Positions 10,501 to 17,583 of a stretch of 32,910 nt of DNA are shown here, piece by piece. The position numbers were made by a program, and so were the translations under genes. The notes under the pieces are model-generated. The model worked only from the letters and a program-made list of their open reading frames with translations, searched no databases and had not been told where the DNA came from. Position 1 is the stretch's first letter. The number at the start of each line of letters is the position of its first letter. Source of the stretch: Planctomycetota bacterium (GTDB taxonomy: Bacteria; Planctomycetota; UBA8108; UBA1146); assembly GCA_018694835.1 (NCBI GenBank), contig JABHOG010000003.1, forward strand, positions 1 to 32,910. Reading direction: 5' to 3'.

Positions 10501-10905
10501 GACGTGATCGTGGCGGCATCGATGGCTGGTGAAGTAGCGCTGGTGGAGCGTGCGGTTCAGTTGAAGGAGGGGAAGGGGGAGGACCGTCTGGCAGACCATC
10601 AGTGGGCGCTGGTGGGCGGCCATCGGGAACGTGGCCGCGCTCTCTTCCTCGATCATCCTGCGGCTCAGTGCCAGAGGTGTCACTCGGTCGGAGGTCAGGG
10701 AGGAGTGGCAGCTCCGGCACTGGATGGGGTGGGTTCGCGACGTCGGGCGGATCAGATTCTTCGCAGCCTGGTCGATCCGTCCGCGGAATTGGTCGAAGGA
10801 TATGAGACGGGAACTGGAGTTTCTGCGATGCCGGAGTTTCACTGGGCGCTCAGCGCGGATGAAATACGCAATATACAGGCGTATGTTAGTGGGTTAACGG
10901 ATTGA
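7594..10905 (+). CDS. PVC-type secreted beta-propeller/HEAT-repeat cytochrome c (putative membrane-bound dehydrogenase)
   Basis: A 1103-residue exported protein. The ORF opens at TTG 7564, but ATG 7594 is preferred: AGGAGG sits five bases upstream and a signal peptide follows (hydrophobic 11-24, cleavage near LDA/Q at 29-30). Residues about 45-470 form a propeller of the family annotated as PVC-type or Pirellula/Verrucomicrobium membrane-bound dehydrogenase domain, with motifs such as GPDGRIYWSIGDRGYH, GLRNPQELAFNDQGDLFTGDNN and FTPDGKMWISAWGGGW. Residues about 480-950 are HEAT-like helical repeats (for example LLDDPAPRVKFHAALAIGRIG). The C-terminal domain is a mono-haem cytochrome c with C1026-QRC-H1030 and a possible axial Met at 1079. 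The substrate is unknown; the family is thought to couple oxidation of an organic substrate to electron transfer in the periplasm. It stands alone, without an oxidoreductase or sulfatase neighbour. Confidence 0.9.
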   Translation: MFARIHGNLSMVMSFMVLLCWVTLNPLDAQEPQPVPAESEQNQWPDEAGAALDLLEIPAGYLKRLVAAEPLVRDPVAFGIDEHGRAYICESARQEEGVEDNRSSAFWLLDDLRLETVDDRLAMYEKHKDRRQGGMDYYSAHDDRLARLIDTDGDGILDSRNLFTAGYNSPLDGTLAGVLVEDGKAWITNIPHLWLATDADDDGVAEQHVSLQRGFGIRIALRGHDMHGLVRGPDGRIYWSIGDRGYHLTTADGRLLADPGAGAVFRCEPDGSDLEVVHVGLRNPQELAFNDQGDLFTGDNNSDAGDRARLVQIVWGGETGWRMEYQTLEGANRRGPWNQEGIWQLDHPVRPVWALAPIAHLTSGPSGFVHYPGTGLPEQNRDCFFLCDFRGTPGSSAVWRFELEQDGAGFELSSPEIFVNKVLCTDVDFTPDGKMWISAWGGGWVSTDRGRLMEVWHPESQEQSQKHRVGHWLTTDLQELKPAQLSSLLGHPDRRVRQRVQFHLAGGTADSIQLLLDAALDGENLRVRRHGIWGVGQWARVNREGSSSAVQTLARLCDDEEAEVREQLARVLGELRGGPISPLIRLLDDPAPRVKFHAALAIGRIGVPEAVERLMEMAAIDGPLDPLLRHAAVMGLAGSANGTDLILRIHDEDREVRLAVLLALRKRGHPGFQFPRRSSDAASVSPQVDPLLHRFLTDEDPEIRTEAARAIHDLPIGESLSSLADQVLSVAAAPVGALEPMGEYRMPFLRRAIDAALRHGDRVHAAGLARLAGRSDVPAEAKREALRALAQWFQPDPRDRVSGKIRPYQGTPRERFEVAPSLQSELLELMHSPGELAGEAQRVASIHGVVLPLEANQRILADDSQQTRFRIQALQQIVSGHPAQAEAGRILARKSGDPHLQVEAEKLDSDRGRRVQALIQLATVGPAMELQQQAIRALGDDLDQPQALDQMRLWLDSLEAGTLAPELALDVIVAASMAGEVALVERAVQLKEGKGEDRLADHQWALVGGHRERGRALFLDHPAAQCQRCHSVGGQGGVAAPALDGVGSRRRADQILRSLVDPSAELVEGYETGTGVSAMPEFHWALSADEIRNIQAYVSGLTD

Positions 10906-11650
10906 CACGGCATTGTTTACACGGTCAGATAGTGGTTATTCAGGAAATTGAAGAGACCGATAATTGTCGCTCTAAAATGGGTCCTGTAAACTGTTTGTGA
11001 GAACGGCCGTGTATCTTGAGGGTTCATGGGGCCTGGTTTGCTCCTCACTCCTCACTCCTTTCCGGATAGGTCCTGTGGCTATCAGTACGCGGTCGTCCTC
11101 ACCAACAGCCCCCTACTCAGGCTGAACCTGAAATCACCGCAATGGTCAGTACTTGGCAACGACCGATAATTCGCTATACTCGGGGATGCTTGGGCTCTTT
11201 TCAGTTCGGAATCATGGTTGGGCATTATCGGTCAGGTTGGCCGATATTATCTCTGAGTGGTCGCTGATATGGCCTGTGAGTTCATGGTGCGCCGGTATTC
11301 GGGTGCGAGTGAACTTCGAGGAGGTGAGTCAGGTGTGTGCGACTGAGCTCGGGTGCGATAGAGCTCCAGTGCGAGTCGTTCCTCTCTCACCGCGGGTTTG
11401 CCGATGATCAGCGAACTCGTTGGGCAGAGTATTGAACAGAAATTTTGATACGAGGCGACAGATTCTACCACTCTGGAGAAGTACTGGTTCATGTCGTCAC
11501 TTCGGAGCGTCTTCAATCAGCATGTGGCTTGGTTGGGCCGATAGCAGTTGGATCAACGGGTGTTGATCCAGTAAAACTGAAAATCATCTTAGGGGTGTGT
11601 GAAATTTGGGTGTATTTCACCCATGAGTGACAGCGAAAGGAACTTTGCAA
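10906..11650. other. 745-bp non-coding region with repeated and inverted motifs
   Basis: No convincing gene. Small ORFs here (11153-11407 and 11445-11630) lack a good SD and a protein-like composition. It holds GACCGATAATT at 10955 and 11161, and its complement ATTATCGGTC at 11224. The last lies in a hairpin of TATCGGTC (11226-11233) with GGCCGATA (11239-11246). At the left end ACACGG occurs at 10905 and 10919, CCGTGT near 11005, and GTTTACA (10915-10921) is inverted at 10985-10991. A perfect TTGACA lies at 10902-10907, but the matching -10 (TCAGAT, 17 bases on) is poor. At the right end GTGAAAT (11599-11605) pairs with ATTTCAC (11114+500 = 11614-11620) in the leader of the next gene. Confidence 0.55.
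11599..11620 (+). promoter_or_regulatory. Leader hairpin before the cohesin/dockerin-like gene
   Basis: GTGAAAT and ATTTCAC form a perfect 7-bp stem with an 8-base loop, ending 15 bases before the SD AAAGGA (11636-11641). It would lie in the 5' untranslated region, and its position suits mRNA stability or translation control. Function is not shown. Confidence 0.35.
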
Positions 11651-12901
11651 ATGCTTCGCAAAATCATGACTAGCCTGATGGCACTGACCATCGCTTTTTC
11701 TATCCAAGCAACAGCAAGTGCTGGTGGATCTGATTATACGTTTACCATGACTGGTGGATCAGGATCTACTGGAGACAGTTTTACTGCGGCGGCTATGCTG
11801 GACAATGTCGGCGCTGACATCCAGGGGTGGTCTTTGGGGGTCTGCGTTGATCCCGCTGCACTGACAGTCGATGGTGCTGCCTCTGGTGCAGATACCGCGA
11901 CTTCAAATGACGGTGATACACCCGACTTCGACCAGATCGGAGTCTTCACGACCGGTGCTACGCAGGGCGTCGTGCTCTGCTTTGTTGGTTGCTCAGTGGT
12001 TGGAATCGTTTCCGACTTCGAGATGATGACGATGGATGTGACCATCGCCGGATCCTCCGCCACCACCATCAGCTTCTGCGACACCAATGGAACTCCTCCT
12101 GTGAGCACCGTGGTGGTCAGCGGCGGCGCCAGCATTCCTCCGACTCAGAACTCTGGTTCGGTGGATGTGATCAACCCCAACCAGATCACTGCGTCCTCTT
12201 CGACCGCCGTCCTCGGTGGGCCCGCTTCGACGACCGTCAGCCTGGTCAATGTCACCATGCCCGCCATCGATGGGGTGCAGGCCAACATGACCTACGATCC
12301 TTCGATTGGCATGCTGACCGGTATTGCTCCTGATTTCGCATTCGAGTTCTGGGCCATCCAGGATCCGACCACGACCCCGGGCTTCATCGTCTTCGGTGGA
12401 ATTGCGGACACCGGAGGAGACGGAACCCTCGACAACCTGATTCCAGCGGCTGCCACCACTGCCCTCTTCACCGTGGGTTGGCAGACGATGGCCGAAGGAT
12501 CGATGGCCAATGACTTCGTCGACGGCCAGGGAACTCCAGCTCAGGACAATGCAGTTTGGGCTGGACAGGCCTTCCTCGATCAACCGACCCTGGTGGGTGG
12601 AACCTTGACCGTGGTGAACTTCAACCCGTTCGTTCGCGGTGACTGCAACAACGACTCGGTGGTCAACATCGCCGATGGAATTAACCTGATCAACTACCTG
12701 TTCCAGATGGGCCCCGAGCCCGACTGTGATGACGCATGTGATTCGAATGACGATGGCGCACTGGATGCCTCCGATGCGATCTATTGCTTCAACTACAGGT
12801 TCCTTGATGGACCTGCTCCCATGGCGCCGTTCCCGGGAGCGGATCTCGATCCGACCCCCGGCGATGGACTGGGATGCAACGGAGACGCTGACGATCTGTA
12901 A
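11651..12901 (+). CDS. Secreted protein with two cohesin-like modules and a dockerin-like C-terminus
   Basis: A 416-residue exported protein. The ORF opens at GTG 11627, but ATG 11651 is chosen: it has AAAGGA nine bases upstream and begins a clean signal peptide (MLRKIMTSLMALTIAFS..., cleavage near ASA/GG at 24-25). Residues about 26-165 and 166-318 look like two beta-sandwich modules. Each has a G.S.T-rich opening, a 'GW.LGVCVDPAAL' or 'GVQANMTYDPSIG' strand and a closing SVDVIN or GTLTVVN. This resembles cohesin-like folds, but the similarity is weak by eye. Residues 327-416 are a dockerin-like tail (FVRGDCNNDSVVNIADG and SNDDGALDASDAIY). The protein is acidic, with few Lys or Arg after the signal peptide, as expected for an extracellular calcium-rich protein. 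A strong terminator follows. It could be a surface-layer or matrix component; the function is unknown. Confidence 0.85.
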   Translation: MLRKIMTSLMALTIAFSIQATASAGGSDYTFTMTGGSGSTGDSFTAAAMLDNVGADIQGWSLGVCVDPAALTVDGAASGADTATSNDGDTPDFDQIGVFTTGATQGVVLCFVGCSVVGIVSDFEMMTMDVTIAGSSATTISFCDTNGTPPVSTVVVSGGASIPPTQNSGSVDVINPNQITASSSTAVLGGPASTTVSLVNVTMPAIDGVQANMTYDPSIGMLTGIAPDFAFEFWAIQDPTTTPGFIVFGGIADTGGDGTLDNLIPAAATTALFTVGWQTMAEGSMANDFVDGQGTPAQDNAVWAGQAFLDQPTLVGGTLTVVNFNPFVRGDCNNDSVVNIADGINLINYLFQMGPEPDCDDACDSNDDGALDASDAIYCFNYRFLDGPAPMAPFPGADLDPTPGDGLGCNGDADDL

Positions 12902-12928
12902 AGATCATCTGCTGAGATAGACAATCAT

Positions 12929-12970
12929 GGGCCTTCCGATCTACTGGATCGGGAGGCCCTTTTTCTTTCT
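12929..12970 (+). terminator. Strong rho-independent terminator
   Basis: The perfect 13-bp stem GGGCCTTCCGATC / GATCGGGAGGCCC has the 5-base loop TACTG and is followed by TTTTTCTTTCT. It starts 27 bases after the stop at 12901 and lies between two converging genes. The T-run is only on the plus strand, so it chiefly serves the upstream gene and shields hemL from antisense transcription. Confidence 0.93.
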
Positions 12971-12994
12971 ATCATCCGTTGGTTGCGCAATCGC

Positions 12995-14275
12995 TCAGAA
13001 CTGCAGCGAGGAGACCGCCTCAATCGATTGATCGATATCGTCATCGGAATGAGCCATCGATAGGAACCCCGCCTCGAAGGGTGAGGGGGCGATCGAAACT
13101 CCCGCTTCCAGTAGTCCGTGAAAGAAACGCCGGAAGACTTGCGAATCGGAAGTGGATGCCTCGGCGAAGTTGGTGACCGGTCCCGCTGTGAAGAAGAGAC
13201 CGAACATCGAGCCGACTCGATTCCAGCAGTGTTCGATTCCATGCTGATCGAGCGCACTCTTCCAGCCCGCCTGAAGGCGCTCACCCCTGGCATCCAGTGC
13301 CGGGTAGATCTGCTCCGCACCCTCTTTCAACAGGCTCAGAAGGGCGATTCCCGCTGCCACCGAGAGCGGATTACCGCTGAGGGTTCCGGCCTGATAAATC
13401 GGGCCTACCGGGGACAACTGCTCCATCTTCGAGGAGGGGCCACAGACCACTCCCATCGGCATTCCGCCACCGACTATCTTGCCAAGGGTGGTGAGATCGG
13501 GCTCCACCCCGTACAGCCCCTGGGCGCTTCTGGGCCCGACCCTGAAACCAGTCATCACCTCATCAAAGATCAGCAGGGCACCATGACGAGTACAAAGTTC
13601 TCTCAGACCTTCGAGAAATCCCGGGGCAGGGAGTACACAACCCATGTTGCCAGCGACCGGCTCAACGATGATCGCAGCGACTCGATCTCCCATCTCTTCC
13701 ATCCGGTTTTGAACCGCTGCGAGATCGTTGTAGGGAACCACGGTGGTGAGGTTGGCGATCGCTTCCGGGACTCCGGGGCTCGACGGATGCCCATGGGTGG
13801 CCGCTCCCGATCCGGCGGCGACCAGGAACGAATCTCCATGACCGTGATAGCAGCCTTCAAACTTGAGGCACAGATCCCGACCGGTGATTCCTCGCGCCAG
13901 CCTCAATGCAGACATCGTGGCTTCGGTTCCGCTGGATGTGAGTCTGGCCATCTCGGCACAGGGGACCAGGTCCACGATCAACGAGGCCAACTCGATTTCC
14001 CTGGTAGTCGGTGCACCAAAGGAGGTGCCATCCTTGAGTGCTTTTTCGATCGCCTCGAGGATCACCGGGTGAGCGTGCCCCAGAATCATCGGTCCCCAGG
14101 ATCCGACAAAATCGATGTACTGCTTTCCCTCGGTATCCCGAATACGACAACCGCTGGCACTGTCGATGAATCGGGGAGTTCCTCCTACCGATCCATAAGC
14201 CCTGACTGGGCTGTTGACTCCACCAGGAATCACCTGGCGGGCTCGATCAAACAAATCTTGCTGGGTTATCTTCAT
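12995..14275 (-). CDS. hemL: Glutamate-1-semialdehyde 2,1-aminomutase
   Basis: This 426-residue PLP enzyme converts glutamate-1-semialdehyde to 5-aminolevulinate, the step after HemA in the C5 haem pathway. The length is the usual one. Visible motifs are the N-terminal PGGVNSPVRAY (residues 17-27), SSGTEATMSALRLAR (114-128), HGALLIFDEVMTGFR (231-245) and the PLP-lysine motif TLGKIVGGGMPMG with K266. The frame is open 80 codons further upstream. ATG 14275 is chosen because it matches the family N-terminus (MKITQQDLFDRA) and has AAGGAG nine bases before it; an ATG 60 bases upstream (MTPQSITLPP...) has no good SD. The gene is divergent from the gamma-glutamyltransferase gene and about 7 kb from the other haem genes, on the opposite strand. 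Confidence 0.97.
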   Translation of the reverse strand: MKITQQDLFDRARQVIPGGVNSPVRAYGSVGGTPRFIDSASGCRIRDTEGKQYIDFVGSWGPMILGHAHPVILEAIEKALKDGTSFGAPTTREIELASLIVDLVPCAEMARLTSSGTEATMSALRLARGITGRDLCLKFEGCYHGHGDSFLVAAGSGAATHGHPSSPGVPEAIANLTTVVPYNDLAAVQNRMEEMGDRVAAIIVEPVAGNMGCVLPAPGFLEGLRELCTRHGALLIFDEVMTGFRVGPRSAQGLYGVEPDLTTLGKIVGGGMPMGVVCGPSSKMEQLSPVGPIYQAGTLSGNPLSVAAGIALLSLLKEGAEQIYPALDARGERLQAGWKSALDQHGIEHCWNRVGSMFGLFFTAGPVTNFAEASTSDSQVFRRFFHGLLEAGVSIAPSPFEAGFLSMAHSDDDIDQSIEAVSSLQF

Positions 14276-14444
14276 CGCTACCGACTCCTTGAGGGTTTCG
14301 AGTGCTGGTGGAAGGGTAATCGACTGTGGAGTCATGAGCCAATCTCTTCCTTCATTCGCAGTGCGAAGATAGGATGCACTGCCTCCCATCCGGTGGAGAA
14401 GTTGTATCGATGTTGCTGTTGAGTACGGGAAGAGGAGAAGCGCG

Positions 14445-16151
14445 ATGAAACTGATGATCTTTGTACTTCTGATGATCTCCATCACGGCTCGAATCTCCGG
14501 GGGAGATCGAATCACAGGACAGTCATTTGCGACTCGGTCAGAGGTTTTTTCTGTTCACGGAATGGCTGCAACTAGCCATCCGCTGGCGACGGAAGCGGCA
14601 CTTGAAATACTACGTGCAGGTGGGAGCGCAGTGGATGCTGCAATCGCTGCCAACGCATGCCTCGGCCTGATGGAGCCGACCGGCAACGGAGTCGGCGGAG
14701 ATCTGTTTGCCATAGTGTGGGACCAGGAGAGCCAGAAACTACATGGCTACAATGGTTCAGGACGTTCGCCTCGATCGCTTTCACTGGAGAAGTTACGGTC
14801 CGAAGTCGATGCGCTCGGGAGAAAAGACATTCCTCCACACGGGACCCTGCCCATCTCGGTTCCTGGATGTGTCGATGGTTGGACAGCATTGCATGATCGA
14901 TTTGGAAAACTTCCTCTCGGTGGAGTTCTGGCCCCTGCAATTCGCCACGCCAAAGATGGCTTTCCGGTGACAGAATTGATCGCTCACTACTGGAAGATCA
15001 GTGGCCGGATCCTGGCAGAACAGCCGGGCTTCACGGCCACCTTCACCCGTGATGGAAGAACTCCAGAGAAGGGTGAGTTGTGGAGCAACCCTGATCTGGC
15101 AAAAACCCTCGAGCAGATCGCTATTCAGGGACGGGATGGATTCTACAAGGGACCTGTCGCAGAGCAGATCGCAACCTTCGTCCAGCAGCATGGCGGTTAT
15201 CTAACGGTGGCTGATCTTGAATCTCACAAGGGCGAGTGGGTCGAACCTGTGAGCACTCGTTACCGTGATATAGAAGTGTGGCAGTTACCTCCCAATGGTC
15301 AGGGCATCGCAGTGCTGGAACTGCTCAATATCATGGAGGGATTTCCGGTTCAGAAGTGGGGCTTTGGCAGTGCGAAACTTCTTCACCACTTCATCGAAGC
15401 CAAGAAACTGGTGTTCGAGGATCGAGCTCGTGAGTACACAGATATGGAGTTTTACGATGTGCCGGTGGCTCATCTCATCTCCAAGAAGTATGCCAACCAG
15501 TTACGCGACTTGATCGACCCGGAGAAAGCGATGGTGCGGGTCGACACCGGAAGGAGCCAGACAGACCAAGGGGATACGGTGTATCTCTCGGTGGCGGATT
15601 CTGCTGGTAACATGGTGTCGCTGATCCAGAGCAACTACCGAGGAATCGGTAGTGGTGTCTGTCCCACCGGGCTCGGATTTGGATTGCAAGATCGTGGAGA
15701 ACTGTTCTGCCTGCAGGACGGGCATGCCAACATCTATGCTCCAGGGAAAAGACCGTTTCACACCATCATTCCAGGATTTGCAACTCGAGATGGAAAGCCC
15801 TGGCTCTCCTTCGGAGTGATGGGGGGGGCCACGCAACCACAGGCGCAGGCATGGGTCCTGATGAATCTCATCGACTTCGGCATGAACTTGCAGGAAGCCG
15901 GAGACGCTCCCCGCGTGGTTCATGTTGGATCCTCTCAGCCCACCGGCTCCATCATGAATGACGGGGGGGAAGTGGCTCTCGAGTCGGGGTTCGATGAGGA
16001 AGTGGTCGATCAGTTGCGTAAGATGGGGCACAACATCGGAACTCGAACCGGATTATTCGGTGGCTATCAGGCAGTGATGAGGGATTTCCGCCAGGGGGTC
16101 TGGGTAGGCGCAAGTGAGTCGAGAAAGGATGGCCATGCGGCAGGTTATTAA
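14445..16151 (+). CDS. Gamma-glutamyltransferase (GGT family), exported
   Basis: This 568-residue Ntn-hydrolase precursor cleaves or transfers gamma-glutamyl groups, for example from glutathione. A signal peptide (residues 1-19) puts it in the periplasm. Family features: MAATSHPLATEAALEILRAGGSAVDAAIA (split here: residues 40-49 and 50-68), EPTGNGVGGDLFA (77-89), EAKKLVFEDRAREY (318-331), the autocleavage/nucleophile site QGDTVYLSVAD with probable nucleophile T378, and GVMGGATQPQAQ (457-468). The GDTVY form resembles the cephalosporin-acylase-like or YwrD-like branch more than E. coli Ggt, so the true substrate is open. ATG 14445 has GAGGAG seven bases before it. The stop codon lies inside the next gene, a 17-base overlap that suggests translational coupling. 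Confidence 0.93.
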   Translation: MKLMIFVLLMISITARISGGDRITGQSFATRSEVFSVHGMAATSHPLATEAALEILRAGGSAVDAAIAANACLGLMEPTGNGVGGDLFAIVWDQESQKLHGYNGSGRSPRSLSLEKLRSEVDALGRKDIPPHGTLPISVPGCVDGWTALHDRFGKLPLGGVLAPAIRHAKDGFPVTELIAHYWKISGRILAEQPGFTATFTRDGRTPEKGELWSNPDLAKTLEQIAIQGRDGFYKGPVAEQIATFVQQHGGYLTVADLESHKGEWVEPVSTRYRDIEVWQLPPNGQGIAVLELLNIMEGFPVQKWGFGSAKLLHHFIEAKKLVFEDRAREYTDMEFYDVPVAHLISKKYANQLRDLIDPEKAMVRVDTGRSQTDQGDTVYLSVADSAGNMVSLIQSNYRGIGSGVCPTGLGFGLQDRGELFCLQDGHANIYAPGKRPFHTIIPGFATRDGKPWLSFGVMGGATQPQAQAWVLMNLIDFGMNLQEAGDAPRVVHVGSSQPTGSIMNDGGEVALESGFDEEVVDQLRKMGHNIGTRTGLFGGYQAVMRDFRQGVWVGASESRKDGHAAGY

Positions 16152-17442
16152 TCGGGTGTCTCTGATTCTGATCTTATGTTCCCTGTCGAGTGCCCTGGGC
16201 GCTCAATCCCCTCCTGCGGGATCCGCAACGGAGGGAGCGGGATTACAAGAAGCATCTCTGCGGATCGAACCGCTGATGCTGAAGACTGCCAAGGGTTCTG
16301 CATTACCGAATCTGACCAACTCTGCCGATGGATCTGCACTGCTCACCTGGGTCGAGCCTGCTGCCGATGGAAAGGGAGATTGTTTGCGTCTCTCGACCCT
16401 CGGGGAAAATGGTTGGGGAGAAGCGGTGACGGCGGCTCAAGGATCTGGCTGGTTCGTCAACTGGGCAGACTTCCCTTCCGCTGCGGTGCTTCTCGATGGA
16501 ACCATGGCGGTTCACTGGCTCGATCGTATCTCTCAGAAGACCTACGCCTATGGCGTCAAGGTGAGCATCTCCAGCGATCAAGGGAAGAGCTGGAGTGATC
16601 CCATCATTCCCCATCGCGATGACTCACAGACCGAGCATGGATTCGTGGCACTGAAGTCGATGGGAGATCATTTCTTCCTGGCCTGGCTCGATGGCAGAGC
16701 GATGGCGGATGGAGAAGGGAAGTCGATGACGCTTCGCGCGACCACAATTTCTGCGAAAGGAACACGCGGAATCGACCGGTTGCTCGATGATCGTGTTTGC
16801 GACTGCTGTCCCCTCGACGCTCTGGTCGATGGGGAAGATGTGACCCTCGTCTATCGCGATCGTGATTTCCTCGGGGTTCGGGATATTTCCTGGCTTCAGG
16901 TTGGAGCCGAGAAGATTCATCAGCAGGGCCTGGTGCGTGAAGATGGATGGGTGCAGGAGGGTTGTCCTGTCAATGGACCATCGATGGCATCCTCGGGGAG
17001 CACGAGAGCGGTCGCCTGGTATACCGGCGTGGATCGCGTGCTCGATAAGCCGGCTCCGGAAGGAGCGGTGTTGGCGACTGTTCTCGATCCAGCCCTGGAG
17101 AGCGAGAAAAGCAGTGCGGTTCGGATCGATGATGGCCGTCCGGTGGGGAGGGTGGACATCGCAGGTCTCGGCGATGGGTCCTACCTGTTGTGCTGGCTCG
17201 AGCGCCAGGGAGACGGTGGAGAGGTTCGGGTTCGCCGCTGGACCCCGGGATCGGCCAGGGGGAGTTCTCATCGGATCGGTTCGACCTCTCCTGGTCGAAG
17301 GAGCGGATATCCGAGGATCGTTGCATTGAAGGACGGATCCGCGGTGGTCGCATGGACCGAGACCGAGGTGGACGGCGGGACTGCAGTTCGTACCGTCAAG
17401 ATCCCTGGGTCTGCCAGATCTACGACCCCGTCATCCCGCTAG
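16135..17442 (+). CDS. Exported BNR/Asp-box (sialidase-like) beta-propeller protein
   Basis: A 435-residue protein with a signal peptide (cleavage near ALGA/Q at 23-24). ATG 16135 is chosen over GTG 16114 and ATG 16129 because GAAAGG lies six bases before it. The sequence reads as a sialidase-like propeller: VSISSDQGKSWSDP holds a canonical Asp-box (S147-x-D/G150-xx-W153), and repeated blade-like strands such as GSALLTWVEP, DHFFLAWLDGR and GSYLLCWLERQ are spread along it. A cysteine cluster VCDCCP (C222, C224, C225) precedes a 'VTLVYRDRD' strand, a pattern seen in proteins annotated as exo-alpha-sialidase family. I cannot identify the sialidase Arg triad or the Tyr/Glu pair, so catalysis is not supported. 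The last 30 residues are basic and low complexity (PGSARSTTPSSR). It overlaps the GGT gene and is probably co-translated with it. Confidence 0.85.
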   Translation: MRQVINRVSLILILCSLSSALGAQSPPAGSATEGAGLQEASLRIEPLMLKTAKGSALPNLTNSADGSALLTWVEPAADGKGDCLRLSTLGENGWGEAVTAAQGSGWFVNWADFPSAAVLLDGTMAVHWLDRISQKTYAYGVKVSISSDQGKSWSDPIIPHRDDSQTEHGFVALKSMGDHFFLAWLDGRAMADGEGKSMTLRATTISAKGTRGIDRLLDDRVCDCCPLDALVDGEDVTLVYRDRDFLGVRDISWLQVGAEKIHQQGLVREDGWVQEGCPVNGPSMASSGSTRAVAWYTGVDRVLDKPAPEGAVLATVLDPALESEKSSAVRIDDGRPVGRVDIAGLGDGSYLLCWLERQGDGGEVRVRRWTPGSARGSSHRIGSTSPGRRSGYPRIVALKDGSAVVAWTETEVDGGTAVRTVKIPGSARSTTPSSR

Positions 17443-17583
17443 CTCATCAGTCCGCTCACCTTCCAGCCAATTCGGACTCTGATCTTGCGAACAGCGACTC
17501 TCCGATCGGGGACTTGAGTGGGATCGACGGACCTGTAGCCTGGGAGCGACCACAGTGCCAGGGCCCAGCGGAAGGAATCGCGG

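Noticed and set aside
11153-11630. Two small plus-strand ORFs (11153-11407 and 11445-11630) in the long gap
   Set aside because: No good SD, no signal or domain, and unlikely amino acid make-up; treated as non-coding.
13118-14422. 434-codon plus-strand ORF opposite hemL
   Set aside because: It is the antisense frame of hemL, whose motifs are unambiguous; the encoded sequence is Arg/His/Ser-rich and shows no family features.
14276-14515. 80-residue N-terminal extension of hemL
   Set aside because: Family length and a good SD support ATG 14275; the extension would cover the promoter region of the divergent GGT gene.
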